A stretch of DNA of 64,000 nucleotides from Cladophialophora immunda (GCF_000835495.1 NW_015622541.1:124001-188000); one strand, 5' to 3'. Counted from the first letter of the stretch, positions 10,534 through 20,751 are shown. The notes: generated from the sequence alone by a model not told the origin. A program made the numbers and translations.

Positions 10534-11766
10534 TCAACATTGACAACAGGCTAGCTGATTCAGGGCGAATCCACTGTTTGCTAGGCCGTCTGTCTCCTCT
10601 ACCAAGGCGGTGAATGACCCAGAATAAAATGCCTGCCCCTCGACCCGAACTCTGACTTGAGGCTGATCTCGCTCAGCACCTGAGGAGGGTAAGACTTCAG
10701 CAACGGACCCTATAAAGGCACCGGTCCCGGAGTTCGACTTCGAAAGCAGGGATTGATATATCCGCTTCTCACCCACCGCCAACTTTCCGTTCGTGTAAGC
10801 AAGCGCAACCCGAGCTGCGACGCAGCCGCCTGTGGGGGATCGATCTATCTGCTGATTGGCAAAGAAGCAGAGGCCAGTTTCTTGTTCGGCATGGCATTTA
10901 TCGTGGTTGCCGTTCGCGAGCCCGTTCACTTCACGATTGTCGGTTCGTGCATCGACTACCATGACCGAATAGAGAGGTTCCGCTTTACCAGACTCAACAT
11001 GTGTTGTACACGATGCCAGGCCTGGGTTGGCGTTCACCGCTGCCTTTAGCAACCTGGTGGCTTGACTCATTTGTGCCAAGTCAACTCGAGCCAGACCGTC
11101 AACAAAACCCAACTCCTGGGCATCGATCAAGCAGTAAAAGGCGCCACCATAACTGAAGTCAGCCGTGACTGACGTGCGATGACCCAGCTCTGGCCATCGA
11201 AACTCTGCTGGGAGCGGTATTTCTATTGATCTTCCCGTCGCGAACGATGGCACTGAGAGGAATGACACGGGGCGGGACGCATCTGAATGTCCATTGTGCA
11301 GCACTGGAACGGTGACATTCAGAAGTCCGCTGGGAACATGAAGAGTCAGCTGAACAGTCGAATTCCTTCTATCCACCTCCAGCGCCTTCCTCCGCGGAAA
11401 GATTGATTCATTGGCATCGACCAGAAACCGACCGAGAGCGATGGTCGCGTGTCCGCACATCATCGAAAAGCCGTCGTTGTGCATGAAGAGAACGCCTATA
11501 TCGGCCTCGCCGGCTGTTACAAGCTCGGTCTCACGAATGAGAACAGCGCCGTACATGTCCCAATGGCCACGAGGCTCCAGCATTAACCGCCTGCGGACAT
11601 GATCATACTGTTTGGATGCCTGGGCACGCTTTTCTAGCAAAGTGCCGGTGAGGGTAGGAAACCCGGAGTAAACGATTCTCGTGGGCTCTCCTGTGGTGTG
11701 CATGTCGATGCATTTGATAGGTTCCATAAGGGAGACTCCCCTTAGTATGTCATCGAAGTCGTCCAT
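10534..11766 (-). CDS. trans-3-hydroxy-L-proline dehydratase (proline racemase family)
   Basis: A 410-aa intronless member of the proline racemase family. Residue Cys104 lies in HNDGFSMMCGHATIALG, the first catalytic motif. In the second motif, DRSPTGGC, the position that is the second catalytic cysteine in true racemases is Thr312. That Cys/Thr pair is the hallmark of trans-3-hydroxy-L-proline dehydratases, such as human L3HYPDH, which form pyrroline-2-carboxylate; racemases and 4-hydroxyproline epimerases have Cys/Cys. The reaction would feed 3-hydroxyproline from collagen-like protein or secondary metabolites into proline metabolism. The start is taken at the ATG at 11766 (MDDFDD); a second ATG at 11727 (MEPIK) is nearer the usual family N-terminus and could be the true start. 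It is divergent from a D-amino-acid oxidase and convergent with a Zn2Cys6 regulator. Confidence 0.88.
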   Translation of the reverse strand: MDDFDDILRGVSLMEPIKCIDMHTTGEPTRIVYSGFPTLTGTLLEKRAQASKQYDHVRRRLMLEPRGHWDMYGAVLIRETELVTAGEADIGVLFMHNDGFSMMCGHATIALGRFLVDANESIFPRRKALEVDRRNSTVQLTLHVPSGLLNVTVPVLHNGHSDASRPVSFLSVPSFATGRSIEIPLPAEFRWPELGHRTSVTADFSYGGAFYCLIDAQELGFVDGLARVDLAQMSQATRLLKAAVNANPGLASCTTHVESGKAEPLYSVMVVDARTDNREVNGLANGNHDKCHAEQETGLCFFANQQIDRSPTGGCVAARVALAYTNGKLAVGEKRIYQSLLSKSNSGTGAFIGSVAEVLPSSGAERDQPQVRVRVEGQAFYSGSFTALVEETDGLANSGFALNQLACCQC

Positions 11767-12299
11767 CTTGGTCTCGTCCGGTCGTTCTCGCTCGAGTCCG
11801 GCGATCAAACAAAGCACCAGGTGTCCTTCCCTACCGTGCGGTTTGCCAGTACTTCACGCAAGAGTTTTCACACATATCGGCCTCCTTGAATTCTTAGCAC
11901 AGTCAAAAAGATGACAGATTTTATTATGCAGATGAGATTTCGCGCCACGGAAATGACCTGGAGCTAACTAGACCTGCGGAACCCGCATCCGCTGTTCTGC
12001 GGTGGCAAGACGGGTAAGGTATCTGAGTTGTCACTTGTGCTTATCCGTGCATTAGATAACCAGGGGGGAGTCTGATGTGGATATGATAGAGAGCGGATGA
12101 GGCTGCCGCTGGTGGCCCGTTGCCCGCCCCGTCTCCGTTCTATGCTGCTTCAACCCATATGGTTCTTTTCGAATCAAAGGTCAATGAATTGGTCGACCTT
12201 ACCCCTTGTGGATGATGCCAAAATTTTGAATAAAAGGCCGGCCACTGGCCATACGAGGTTCACAACCGCTATGCCTCGACTCTTGGCTCTCGTTCCACC
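11767..12299. promoter_or_regulatory. Shared divergent promoter, hydroxyproline dehydratase / D-amino-acid oxidase
   Basis: A 533-bp spacer separates the two head-to-head enzyme genes, so both promoters lie here. A TA-rich stretch with AATAAAA occurs around 12229, about 70 bp before the oxidase start. A strong CGG inverted repeat is annotated separately at 11975-11987. Confidence 0.5.
11975..11987. promoter_or_regulatory. Candidate Zn2Cys6 operator, TGCGG-N3-CCGCA
   Basis: A perfect 13-bp inverted repeat, TGCGGAACCCGCA, with CGG triplets three bases apart on opposite strands. Binuclear zinc cluster dimers typically bind paired CGG triplets of this kind. It lies roughly midway between the dehydratase start at 11766 and the oxidase start at 12300, and the neighbouring gene encodes a Zn2Cys6 protein. 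A further CGG element follows near 12000. Binding is inferred, not shown. Confidence 0.45.
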
Positions 12300-13856
12300 A
12301 TGGCAACCCAGAAGCAGAAGCATATTCTCGTATTAGGGTCAGTGCGATGTGCACCACATGCCTGCTTGTATACTAACGCTTGCCTCCGTAGGGCTGGGAT
12401 TATTGGTCTCCAGACAGCAATTACGCTTCTTCAAGCTGGATACAGCGTGACTGTGTTCGCCAAACACTTACCTGGAGACATCTCTGTCGATTATACCTCA
12501 CCATGGTAAGTTGGCAACAAGTCAAGAATACGAGTTTTTGGCCCTCGACGGAAGGTCTTCCCAGACTCATAGTAACTTTTGAAAGTTCGTTATCAGAGGT
12601 GAGCTAATATGTTACCTAAAGGGCTGCGGCGATGTGGAGGTCGAACGCTCTCCCCCGTGAGGAAGAGGTGCAAAGTTGGGACAAAGAGAGCTACAAAATA
12701 TGGCTTCAGATGTGTGGTCCGCTCTCGGGCAGTCCAAAGGAGAGTCTGGTGCATGGAGTCACTGTGAGTCGTTTTCAGTCTGCTTAACAGCAACGCCTGC
12801 GATTCGCATCTTTGTATATGGAAACTGACAAATGGCTAACCATCGAAGGGACTGCCCATGAGATTGCTTTGGTAAGTTCAGGCCCTGTTGGCGAGATACT
12901 CATGCTTTTCAGCTTTTGGTCGCTATGAAAAGATTGCTGATCACAGCTCTCCCAGGACTGGAGCTCATGATTTCATTCCCGACGGTGCAGGCAGTATATG
13001 GTACGCACCCCTGGTGCGAAACTTCGACATCATCCCCGTTTCCAGCTTGGGCCCGGTATTCATGTGTGGAGCAACACACGATGGCATTGCAATCAACACC
13101 TCGATCTACCTGAAATATCTCGCGTCGAGCATCCGCACCCTAGGTGGCCGGATCGTCAGGGTGGAGCTACCGGTAGACGGCGGGCTGGTTGGAGCCGTCA
13201 CCAGGGCCGAGTCAATTCTCCGCTCCATGGGCACTGTCGGCCCAGTTGACCTTGTAGTCAACGCCACGGGCCTAGGTGCTCGCGCGCTGGTGCCGGACCC
13301 CTCGGTCTACCCGATCCGCGGTCAGATTGTCACGGTGAAGGGGGAGGCGAAGCACATCACCACCATGTTCTACCCCGAAGCCAACGCCTCCATAACACCG
13401 CGCATCGGCTCGGGAGTCTCGGTGCTTGGAAGTACTTATCAAGAAGGCAACTGGAGCCGCACTCCTGACATGGAAGTCACGAAAATGATCCTTGAAAGGT
13501 GCAAGCGTCTTGCTCCAGAACTGTTGGACGCCGACGGGGAGTTCGAGGTTGTCAGCGTCGACGTGGCCTTCCGGCCCGGGCGCAGAGGCGGGCCGAGGGT
13601 GGAAATGGAGCAGATCCTGACCGAAGACGGAGGGAGGAGAGTCGTGTGTCACGAGTATGGACACGCCGGTGGAGGGTAAGTTCCTGTGATCTACGGGTTG
13701 CCTATCATCGCGCCCCATCTCGGCCTCTTCCGGAGCCATCAAAAGTCTGACACGGGCATTCACAGATATCAGAATTCCTTTGGGTCGGCTCGGAAGGTGT
13801 TGGCTTTGGTGAACGAATGGTTTGAGACCGAGAATCCTGGCCGAGCACAGCTATGA
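12300..13856 (+). CDS. D-amino-acid oxidase, six exons
   Basis: Reconstructed exons: 12300-12337, 12392-12505, 12622-12763, 12849-12871, 12956-13675 and 13766-13856, giving 375 aa. This is an FAD-dependent oxidase of the DAO/DASPO family (D-amino acid to 2-oxo acid, H2O2 and ammonia). The dinucleotide fold is ILVLGAGIIGLQTA near the N-terminus; it is followed by YTSPWAAAMWRS, which fits the FAD-contact segment of the family. TPRIGSGVSVLGSTYQ contains the conserved arginine that binds the substrate carboxylate, and HEYGHAGGGYQNSFG is the C-terminal FAD-binding motif. Exon 4 is a 23-nt microexon between introns of 85 and 84 nt; it restores the frame, and intron 4 has a GCTGAT branch site. The C-terminus is RAQL, at best a weak peroxisomal signal. 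The divergent neighbour is a hydroxyproline dehydratase. Substrate (neutral, acidic or cyclic D-amino acid) is not decidable. Confidence 0.88.
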
Positions 13857-14061
13857 ATGCAAGCGTCGATGGGGCATAGAAACTGGAAAACTATGCCGAT
13901 GTCATCAGGGTTTTAGAATAATGATATTGAAAGCATGATGCTGGCACATCGAGAGGTGAAGGGCACTATACTTTACAGTAGAGGAAGCCACCAGGTCAGA
14001 CTGCCACTTGTTCGTTTGAGCTACGTCGCCGCCGAGGGCTTGAAGTTTGCTTCGCTTCGCT

Positions 14062-16041
14062 TCACTCGTTGATGTTCCACTCCAGCCAACCCACCCCCTT
14101 GCGACCGTCGTTGGTGGTGATTGTGGCCCAGGACCGAGGAAACTTGGCAACTCGGCCGTCCTTCGCCATGAGGCAGAGAGGAGCATGCCCAATGGGTTTC
14201 ACATGGAAGGTGAGTGGAAGCGGGGCCATTGTGATTGTTGTCGAGATGCCCAGGCCGTTTGCCGCCATCTCTGCTGCCGCCTTGACGTCCGTCATCTCGA
14301 CCAGCTGCTCTCCTTCCTTTTGCACATATCCGACCCCGAGATGAGGATAGTCTCCTCCGCGGGCTTTGGCGTGGACAAGGTGGCTGTGAGTCCCGTCGTC
14401 GAAGTGGAATGCGGTCCACACCCAGTCGGCGGCCCACCAGTCGCGAGGACCCCACGAATGATCCCGTTGGCCTCGGGCCTTGGTGAAGGTGAATGAGTGG
14501 TCGTCCCATGAGAACGTGCCGGTCACCTTGCACGGGATCTCGTATCTAGTCGCCCGGCGCCACTTGTACGGGTGTCCGTCGGTTTCGAAAAGCAGGTCCA
14601 TCTGAACATCCACGGGGCGCCCCGTTCCCCCCTGGAGGATGGCCGCGGGGTCGTCGAATGCCACCCCCTTTCCTTTCACCGTGACACGGTATTCCTTGAG
14701 AGGGACCTCGGCCTTGTGAGTGGCCGTGTAGTCTGCGCCATGCACGACAAGGTCCTTGCCTGGATGAGGCGCCTCGAAGTCGATGACTCCGACCGTGGGT
14801 ATGTGAGGGCCACAGATCAAAGCATGGTACCATGAGCCGCTCTGGTTGGGAATGACGCCCAGTCTCACCCACACCCCGACCTGCTGCTCCGCGTCCACCA
14901 CATCGAAATACCAGCTCTCGTTGTGAAGGGGGTGGTCACTGAACGGATGCATCTCCTCGTCCGATGCTTCCGGCTCGAGATGTGGGACAGGCACCGGTGG
15001 CGGCAACACCTCAAGCGCCTTTGTATCAGCGACGTGCTCACAGCTGCGTTCGAACATGGTCAAGAAGAGGTCGTCTCCTCTGGTTGTCCTTTCCACGAGG
15101 CTTGCGGCCGTAATGGCTTGACGCATTCCGGTAAAACTGTGCATCTGGATCCCCGCTTTGCACTCGTGGATGCTGATCGGGTACGGGGAGCTCACGGAGA
15201 GGGCCTCGTGGTATATCTTTAACAATTCCTCTCCATGCTCGCGGCGGAACTCGGGCGTCACAGCTAATCCCAAGAAGTAGGAAGGATCGTGAAGGATGGG
15301 TCCCCAATAGCACGTCTGCCAATCGACCAACGTCAACGGCAGGCCTCCGCCGTCTAACAGAATGTTGTCGAGTCGGTAGTCTCCATGGACGAGCCCCGTC
15401 GGTGCTGAGGTGGCGTCTAGCGCTGCATGGTACGCCTCAAAGCTGTCGATGAATTTCTGGCCGATTTCGCGGTGCTCGGGCTTGATGCGTTCTCCATAGC
15501 GTTCCTGGAACCGTTTCCAGTACTCCAACATGTGCTCTGTGGCTGACCACGCTCGTGTCCTCTTCATCCATCCGTGATTCTCCAAAGGCACATGGTTCAA
15601 AATCAGCCCGTGAAGCCTGCCGAGCTCCGACATGGCCAGCTTCGCCTCTTCCAGCGTGGCGCCGTTGATGTCACAGCCGACCCTTCCAGCATTGTCACTC
15701 ATCAGAATGACAAATTCGCCAGACGCCTCGTCCCTGTCCACCCTGTAAACCGTCGGGATCGGCCCCGTCGTCAGAAGCGGGGCGATCTCTTTGTAAAACC
15801 GGACTTCTCGCTCGTACAGCCCAGAGTTGATCCCAAAGGATTTGCAGTCTGCGTCGAGGGATGCCATTTTGGCCACCACCGAAGCCGGACCTGCTCGGGT
15901 CTTGGGGCCATACTCGAGCTCAATGCGGTACACCTCGCCAATTTGGCCTGTGCCAATTCGGATAGGCTTCGCATTGACCACGTCGAAGCCAAGGGCCTTC
16001 GAGAGCCACTGCGGCGACAGTTCAAAGTGAGCGGCAACCAT
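14062..16041 (-). CDS. Fused APH/ecdysteroid-kinase-like phosphotransferase and hydroxyneurosporene-synthase-like domain protein
   Basis: An intronless 659-aa protein with two parts. Residues about 1-345 form a small-molecule kinase of the aminoglycoside-phosphotransferase/ecdysteroid-kinase-like fold: a nucleotide-binding N-lobe (RIGTGQIGEVYRI), the catalytic loop LVHGDYRLDNILLD (HGDxxxxN) and the metal-binding aspartate in LTLVDWQ. Residues about 365-659 resemble the CrtC/AttH-type hydroxyneurosporene-synthase-like or DUF7064-type beta-barrel proteins, including RDHSWGPRDWWAADW. Both parts have bacterial relatives that often stand side by side, and such kinases act on steroid- or terpenoid-like alcohols in some lineages. 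The true substrate is unknown. Lack of introns, beside genes rich in introns, and the bacterial-like architecture suggest ancient transfer, but this is inference. A P450 lies upstream on the same strand. Confidence 0.78.
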   Translation of the reverse strand: MVAAHFELSPQWLSKALGFDVVNAKPIRIGTGQIGEVYRIELEYGPKTRAGPASVVAKMASLDADCKSFGINSGLYEREVRFYKEIAPLLTTGPIPTVYRVDRDEASGEFVILMSDNAGRVGCDINGATLEEAKLAMSELGRLHGLILNHVPLENHGWMKRTRAWSATEHMLEYWKRFQERYGERIKPEHREIGQKFIDSFEAYHAALDATSAPTGLVHGDYRLDNILLDGGGLPLTLVDWQTCYWGPILHDPSYFLGLAVTPEFRREHGEELLKIYHEALSVSSPYPISIHECKAGIQMHSFTGMRQAITAASLVERTTRGDDLFLTMFERSCEHVADTKALEVLPPPVPVPHLEPEASDEEMHPFSDHPLHNESWYFDVVDAEQQVGVWVRLGVIPNQSGSWYHALICGPHIPTVGVIDFEAPHPGKDLVVHGADYTATHKAEVPLKEYRVTVKGKGVAFDDPAAILQGGTGRPVDVQMDLLFETDGHPYKWRRATRYEIPCKVTGTFSWDDHSFTFTKARGQRDHSWGPRDWWAADWVWTAFHFDDGTHSHLVHAKARGGDYPHLGVGYVQKEGEQLVEMTDVKAAAEMAANGLGISTTITMAPLPLTFHVKPIGHAPLCLMAKDGRVAKFPRSWATITTNDGRKGVGWLEWNINE

Positions 16042-16554
16042 GACTACGCAAAGGAAGGTGGTCTCATGGAAAACGTTCTCTCCAGGCCGGATCCTCCGCC
16101 ACTTTTAGATGTCCATGCGCCCGCGTGATCCTGGCCTGGGAGTCCGGGCGGGGTCGCGACACTCGCAAGCATTTGATCCCATCGCGATGGAGTTTGCCTA
16201 GGATATTGGGTTATTTGCGGGGTTCGATGTAAATACCACTTCGCTACCGAGGCCGAGGTACGCACCGAGTAGACAAGGGTGTGCGATCAGGCAATGAGAA
16301 GAGGTGCATTCTGGAATGGCTCTGACTGATACATGTTGACTCAGGAAAACTGAGATGAGTTGTCATTGGCATGCATACGTGCCGGATAGGCTCTAACCCA
16401 ATGATGCTGTAACTCCGTCCACTTAGCGCAGAGTGCATGGAGTTTGTTGTATAGGACGTTTTCTACGGGAGATATAGAGGAGGAGGAAGTCTAGCTTCAA
16501 AAAGAGACCTCCAAACCCATTTGATTGCGGTCTTATAACATAAACTCCCAGATC
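16042..16554. other. Spacer between kinase fusion gene and P450
   Basis: About 510 bp holding the promoter of the kinase fusion gene and the 3' end of the P450 transcript, both on the minus strand. No coding or RNA feature recognised. Confidence 0.45.
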
Positions 16555-18631
16555 TCAAGCCGTTTTCCTTTCGGTGAAAACAAGGTTCAGGGGCGGACAG
16601 GCAAGAGTAAATCCATCAGTCATATCCCGAGTGAACTTGGCCGGATCCTCCCCTTGTGCCAGAGCGAAGTCATACTGATGCACTACGTACGCCGTGACAT
16701 ATCGAAGCTCCATCAGGGCGAGTTGTTTTCCAATACAGCTATATGGTCCTGGTATTGGCAGTGTCTTGTCAGCCGACTCTGCCCCAACAGGATCTCTCCC
16801 ACTTTTAACAGTGGCGGATGATCAGAGTCCAGCACCATCGTGGTGGACTTACCGTACGAGAAGGGAACAAAAACCGAAGCATCCACGGTCAATTCGGGTT
16901 TTGTGGTCCATCGTTCAGGAATAAACTCTTCGGGTTTTTTGAAATTTCGCTCGTCTGTCACGAGGATTAGAGTGAGCTGTCTGGACTCGGCGCCGGGGTT
17001 ATCATAAAGGATGAGAATCTACCTTTGAACAAAGTGTAGAAGGGAACATATACAATCGTGTTCCCGGGAACAAATGTCTCACCGATCATCATGCCCTCAG
17101 GGGGAGTCAACCGCTGAACGCCTGAGGGCACGGGAGGGTGAAGACGCAGTGCCTCGTTGATGACAGCATCTAGATGCTTGCTCTTGGACAGTGCGACAGA
17201 GTCAACCTCTCCAGACTCAAATAGAGGGTCCACGTGTTTCCGGAGTTCGGTCAGTAAATGCGGCTCTGTGGCTAGGTGGAAGAAAAGTGTGGTCAGGGTC
17301 GAGGCAGTGGTATCGCTAGAGTGGCTCAATTAGATAAGAGTCTTGATAGCCACGTTTGCCTGCACTTTATAGAGTGTGTGTATTACCTTCCAGCAACGAC
17401 AATCAAATAGGCATCTGCTTGAAGATTCAGCAAGCCTTGGGCCGTCTTCGGCTCTTGCTTTTCGTATTCTTCAAGCAGATATGAAAATACGTCCGGTTTG
17501 TCTGGCTTCATCTAACGCAGCTCAGTTAGAAAGAGAAGTTGCTCTGGCAACATGATTGAAACCCCACCTTCATTCTCTCATCCACTTGACCATTGACGAA
17601 ATTCCAGAATCTTTTATGCTCAAAATTGAGGATCGGTATCGACCTGAAGATCGGGGCTACCCAAACAACGTGTTTAAAATAGCCTGCCATGGTCATGTTG
17701 GTCTTCAGGGAATTCATGAAGTAATGCTTGACGCCGTTTTTGACCATGTCGAATGATTTTCCGAATGCGAGGTCGCCCATGACGTCGAAACTGTAAAAGT
17801 TGAACCAGTCGGTGACATTTAGTGGTTTACCCTTTTGAGCCTCTATGGCATTCATCAAACCCGTGGTGTATGAGACCACTCGGGGCTCATAATCGCGAAG
17901 GCCTGGGAATTTCACACACATTAGCCTGAAACGAACCGAGTTGCCTGAGTGGTTCAAGCAGGAATTACTTTTGGCGCCGAATCCTCGATCCCAAACTTTC
18001 CTTCGCTGAGAGTGCTCTTGCTTGTCTCGGCTGTTCTGAAGAGCCACCCGTGGTCGCATTCCAGTGTACCAGGGTCCTTTCGTGCAGGGAGTCTGAGCTG
18101 AATTGACTGCTTGAACGGCGCGAGGATCAGCAATTGACAATTCCATTGGTCCTGATAAACGGTCAGTGCCCGGATTTTGATGCCTATGTTGGCCGGTAAG
18201 ATGTTACCAAGTCTCACAAAATCCCCATACTGTCTGTGCAAGGCCTGCACTTCTTCGTAGAGATGCAATTTGGACCTCACAGAAAGCGATGTCGGATATA
18301 TGGTGGACAGCCGCGCCCAAAAGGGCCCGGGAAACCTGGAGAGCCGGTGGAAGAATCCACGATATATCAAAATGCTGGTGAAGGTGCCCACCAGAGCGCA
18401 TATACCTAGAGCTGACACATGGAGCACTGCAAATAGAATGGCTTTCAAGGATGGCGCATAGGCAGTCAAAAATCCAAGGAGAAGTAATTGTGTGGTGAAA
18501 AAGGCTGAGATCAAAGCCGGTGCAGATGTGTCCCATTCGCCATAACGAAACAGCGTCAGATGGAGGATGACACCCAACAGCACTGCCCACAGATAGCTCT
18601 GTGGTGACTGGAGAAGCGCAAGGAAATCCAT
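16555..18631 (-). CDS. Cytochrome P450 monooxygenase, seven exons, three N-terminal membrane segments
   Basis: Reconstructed exons, 5' to 3' on the minus strand: 18631-18208, 18151-17969, 17902-17568, 17511-17387, 17315-17023, 16954-16853 and 16748-16555, giving 551 aa. The N-terminus has three hydrophobic segments before RFPGPFWARL, as in the fungal tryprostatin-6-hydroxylase/benzoate-4-monooxygenase-like group. The oxygen-binding I-helix reads VVAGSDTTAS across an intron; the K-helix ExxR is EALR in NEALRLHPPVPSG; the PERF region is FIPERW; and the heme-cysteine loop is FVPFSYGPYSCIGKQLA, also split by an intron. An upstream in-frame ATG at 18715 would add 28 residues and cannot be excluded. 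It is expected in the ER membrane and needs a P450 reductase. It follows the kinase fusion gene in the same orientation; the substrate is unknown. Confidence 0.9.
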
Positions 18632-18715
18632 GATCTGAACCGGGTAGAGAAAGGGTCTTCCACCGGAGGACCACAACGACGGATGGAGATGGATAGAAAA
18701 GGCATCAACATTCAT

Positions 18716-19352
18716 TAATACAGCTTCACAAGGAGGCAGTGTTGCCTACCGAGGTAGCGTATCTCGTGCCCAGTTAGTCGGCATAGTTGACATCGTGCAC
18801 TTGACGTCCGCCTGCAGGGCCAACCGCCGCTATCCAGACGCGGCATGGAGGGTCGTCGTCTACAGGCCAATCATGGTGGATGTCTCGTGTCAGCAAGTCT
18901 GAGCGTAAAATGCGGGGGCGAAGCTTGGTTTTATCCGAGGATACGGGGTATTAGAAGGCGTACGCGAATCTTCGAGCCGGACTTATGCCGCTATACTTGC
19001 AGGAGCATTTTCACCTCATCAAAGAGTGCCAAGATGGTGAGTGCTGAGTAGGCAGCCTGGAACGTGATAGCATTGAACCTGGTCATCCTGGTGAGCCCAG
19101 ATTCTGACCCCAACGTTCGCCATAGTCTCTAACACAGTTTCAAAGAAGGCCTGCCCTCTCCAACATCGTGGATAACTATGGTTGTACCTCCGGTAGCAAG
19201 TTCAAGCTTTTGCTGAACAATTATGAACGCAGCTTGACTGACGGAACAAAGCCAATCTGCTACTATCCGACCACTTAGCCATCCCCATCAAGCAACACGT
19301 CCATCATCATCATGCAGTCTGCGTTACACCGGCAAGCTCCAGTCATGCGCCA
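18716..19352. other. Gene-free stretch upstream of the P450
   Basis: No recognisable coding sequence, RNA gene or repeat. It holds the promoter of the minus-strand P450 and the 3' flank of the broken gene at 19353-20083. Confidence 0.4.
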
Positions 19353-20083
19353 TTATCCAAGCCATCCACGCTGTTCGAAGGTAGTAATGGTCTGATCAAG
19401 GTGACGGGTGCCCGTAAAAGCCTCGACTCGTTGAGAGAGGGTTTGTAACTGAGGAGCCGGCCCCGTCCTGATTCTGGACCTCGGAGCCTCGACGAAGTTC
19501 TGACAGTTGTTTCTGAATAGGTTGTATTCACCCGCCTCCAAGACAAGCCATGTGGCTGGGAGTTGGAATGGTCAGAGAACTTTCATGCTATGGAGTGAGA
19601 AGGAATGTGGTCAAAGCTTCCGCCACGATATGCTCGATATCATAAGTTGTTCCGAAGTCCCATTGCTTGTCGCGACCATCAGGACACGGGAAGGATGTCT
19701 CGTCAAGTGCGCAGTAACTGTTCTCTTTTCGGATCAGACCCAGGTACTGCCATGTCTTAGGCTGGAACCAGACGCCTTTGCCTGGCTCGATCTAAGCATT
19801 TTCGTGAGCGTCATGAGGGGCAGATGATTTCAGAGCGACGAACATCGACTCGTAGGGCCCAGTGAGAGACCATTGGCGACGGATTATTGTTGTAAGTGCC
19901 AGGGGTGTCTACCCTGACTCCCTTGATGAAGTCAAAAGCGTTTTTGATGAAATGGGACCCCTTCTTTACCGTTTTTGACGAGGGGATTGCATGACTGGCG
20001 CAGTGCAAGGGCGGACCAGATGAACCTAAAGCACGAAGTTCTCTCCAGACCATCTCGACTCTGCGAATAGGAGTGGTATCCAT
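19353..20083 (-). pseudogene. Broken gene for a small NNCQNF-motif (papain-like/LRAT-like fold) protein
   Basis: On the minus strand three family-like blocks occur in order. The first, from an ATG at 20083, ends in PMVSHWALR with a histidine typical of this fold. The second contains GVWFQPKTWQYLGLIRK and WDFGTTYDIEHIVAEALTT. The third contains EAGEYNLFRNNCQNFVE and a C-terminal tail ending at 19353. Blocks 1 and 2 can be joined in frame by a short intron (weak donor, acceptor TTAG before IEPGKG). Between blocks 2 and 3 a frame-correct acceptor (CTCCCAG) exists, but no GT or GC donor in the needed phase, and block 2 runs into a stop. The His and Asn-Cys motifs recall fungal PPPDE/LRAT-like proteins. 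Either a splice donor has been lost, or the intron is unusual. Function unknown. Confidence 0.45.
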
Positions 20084-20751
20084 TACAATGAGATGGGCTG
20101 TAGGAAACTGGGTAGTGGGTATGAACCGATTTCGTTGCCTTGTGTCGATAACATCGCTCTATGTTTATACGTGACGAGTTGTGAAGCTCACTATCCGGTG
20201 CAAGGCGCCGGATAGCCCTTGGGCCTTCTGAAGTCAGCCCCATGAAGCAACCAAAAGTAAGATATGCGCCCAAGTATTACTAGGAAACTCGTCTGACGTG
20301 GTTGTCTAGTTTTCCGGCTTCAGCCTCATCACGCAACTAGTATGTTGAATATGATACCGAAGAATACTGGGAATCCGCATGAATAAAATAGCTGTGCCTA
20401 TTCTCAAGGATATGATGAACCTTTTTGCTATTGGCTAAAAATGTCTAGGCCTGTCGATGTTGCCTTACCGTGTCGTATAGGCGGAGTCGTTGAGATAACG
20501 TGGACGTTCGTCTTCCCTCTTAGACAAGGCACAGGATCAGTATCTTACTCTTCTGCGAAAGCCTACGGTTTCTCACCTTGGTGCGGGAGGATCTGGTAAA
20601 ACTAGACAAGCATCATGCGTCGAAGTCCAGGGATATTTGTACGAAGATCATCTGGCTTCAACCCGTCAAGGTCACCGGCTTGTTGAACAAAGTCAGGATG
20701 CAACACAGGCTCTTTCATTCCGCTACATTCTAATAACCGCTCATCTAAGCA
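20084..20751. other. Gene-free stretch
   Basis: About 670 bp of relatively AT-rich DNA between the broken gene and the coiled-coil frame. Nothing recognised on either strand. Confidence 0.4.
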
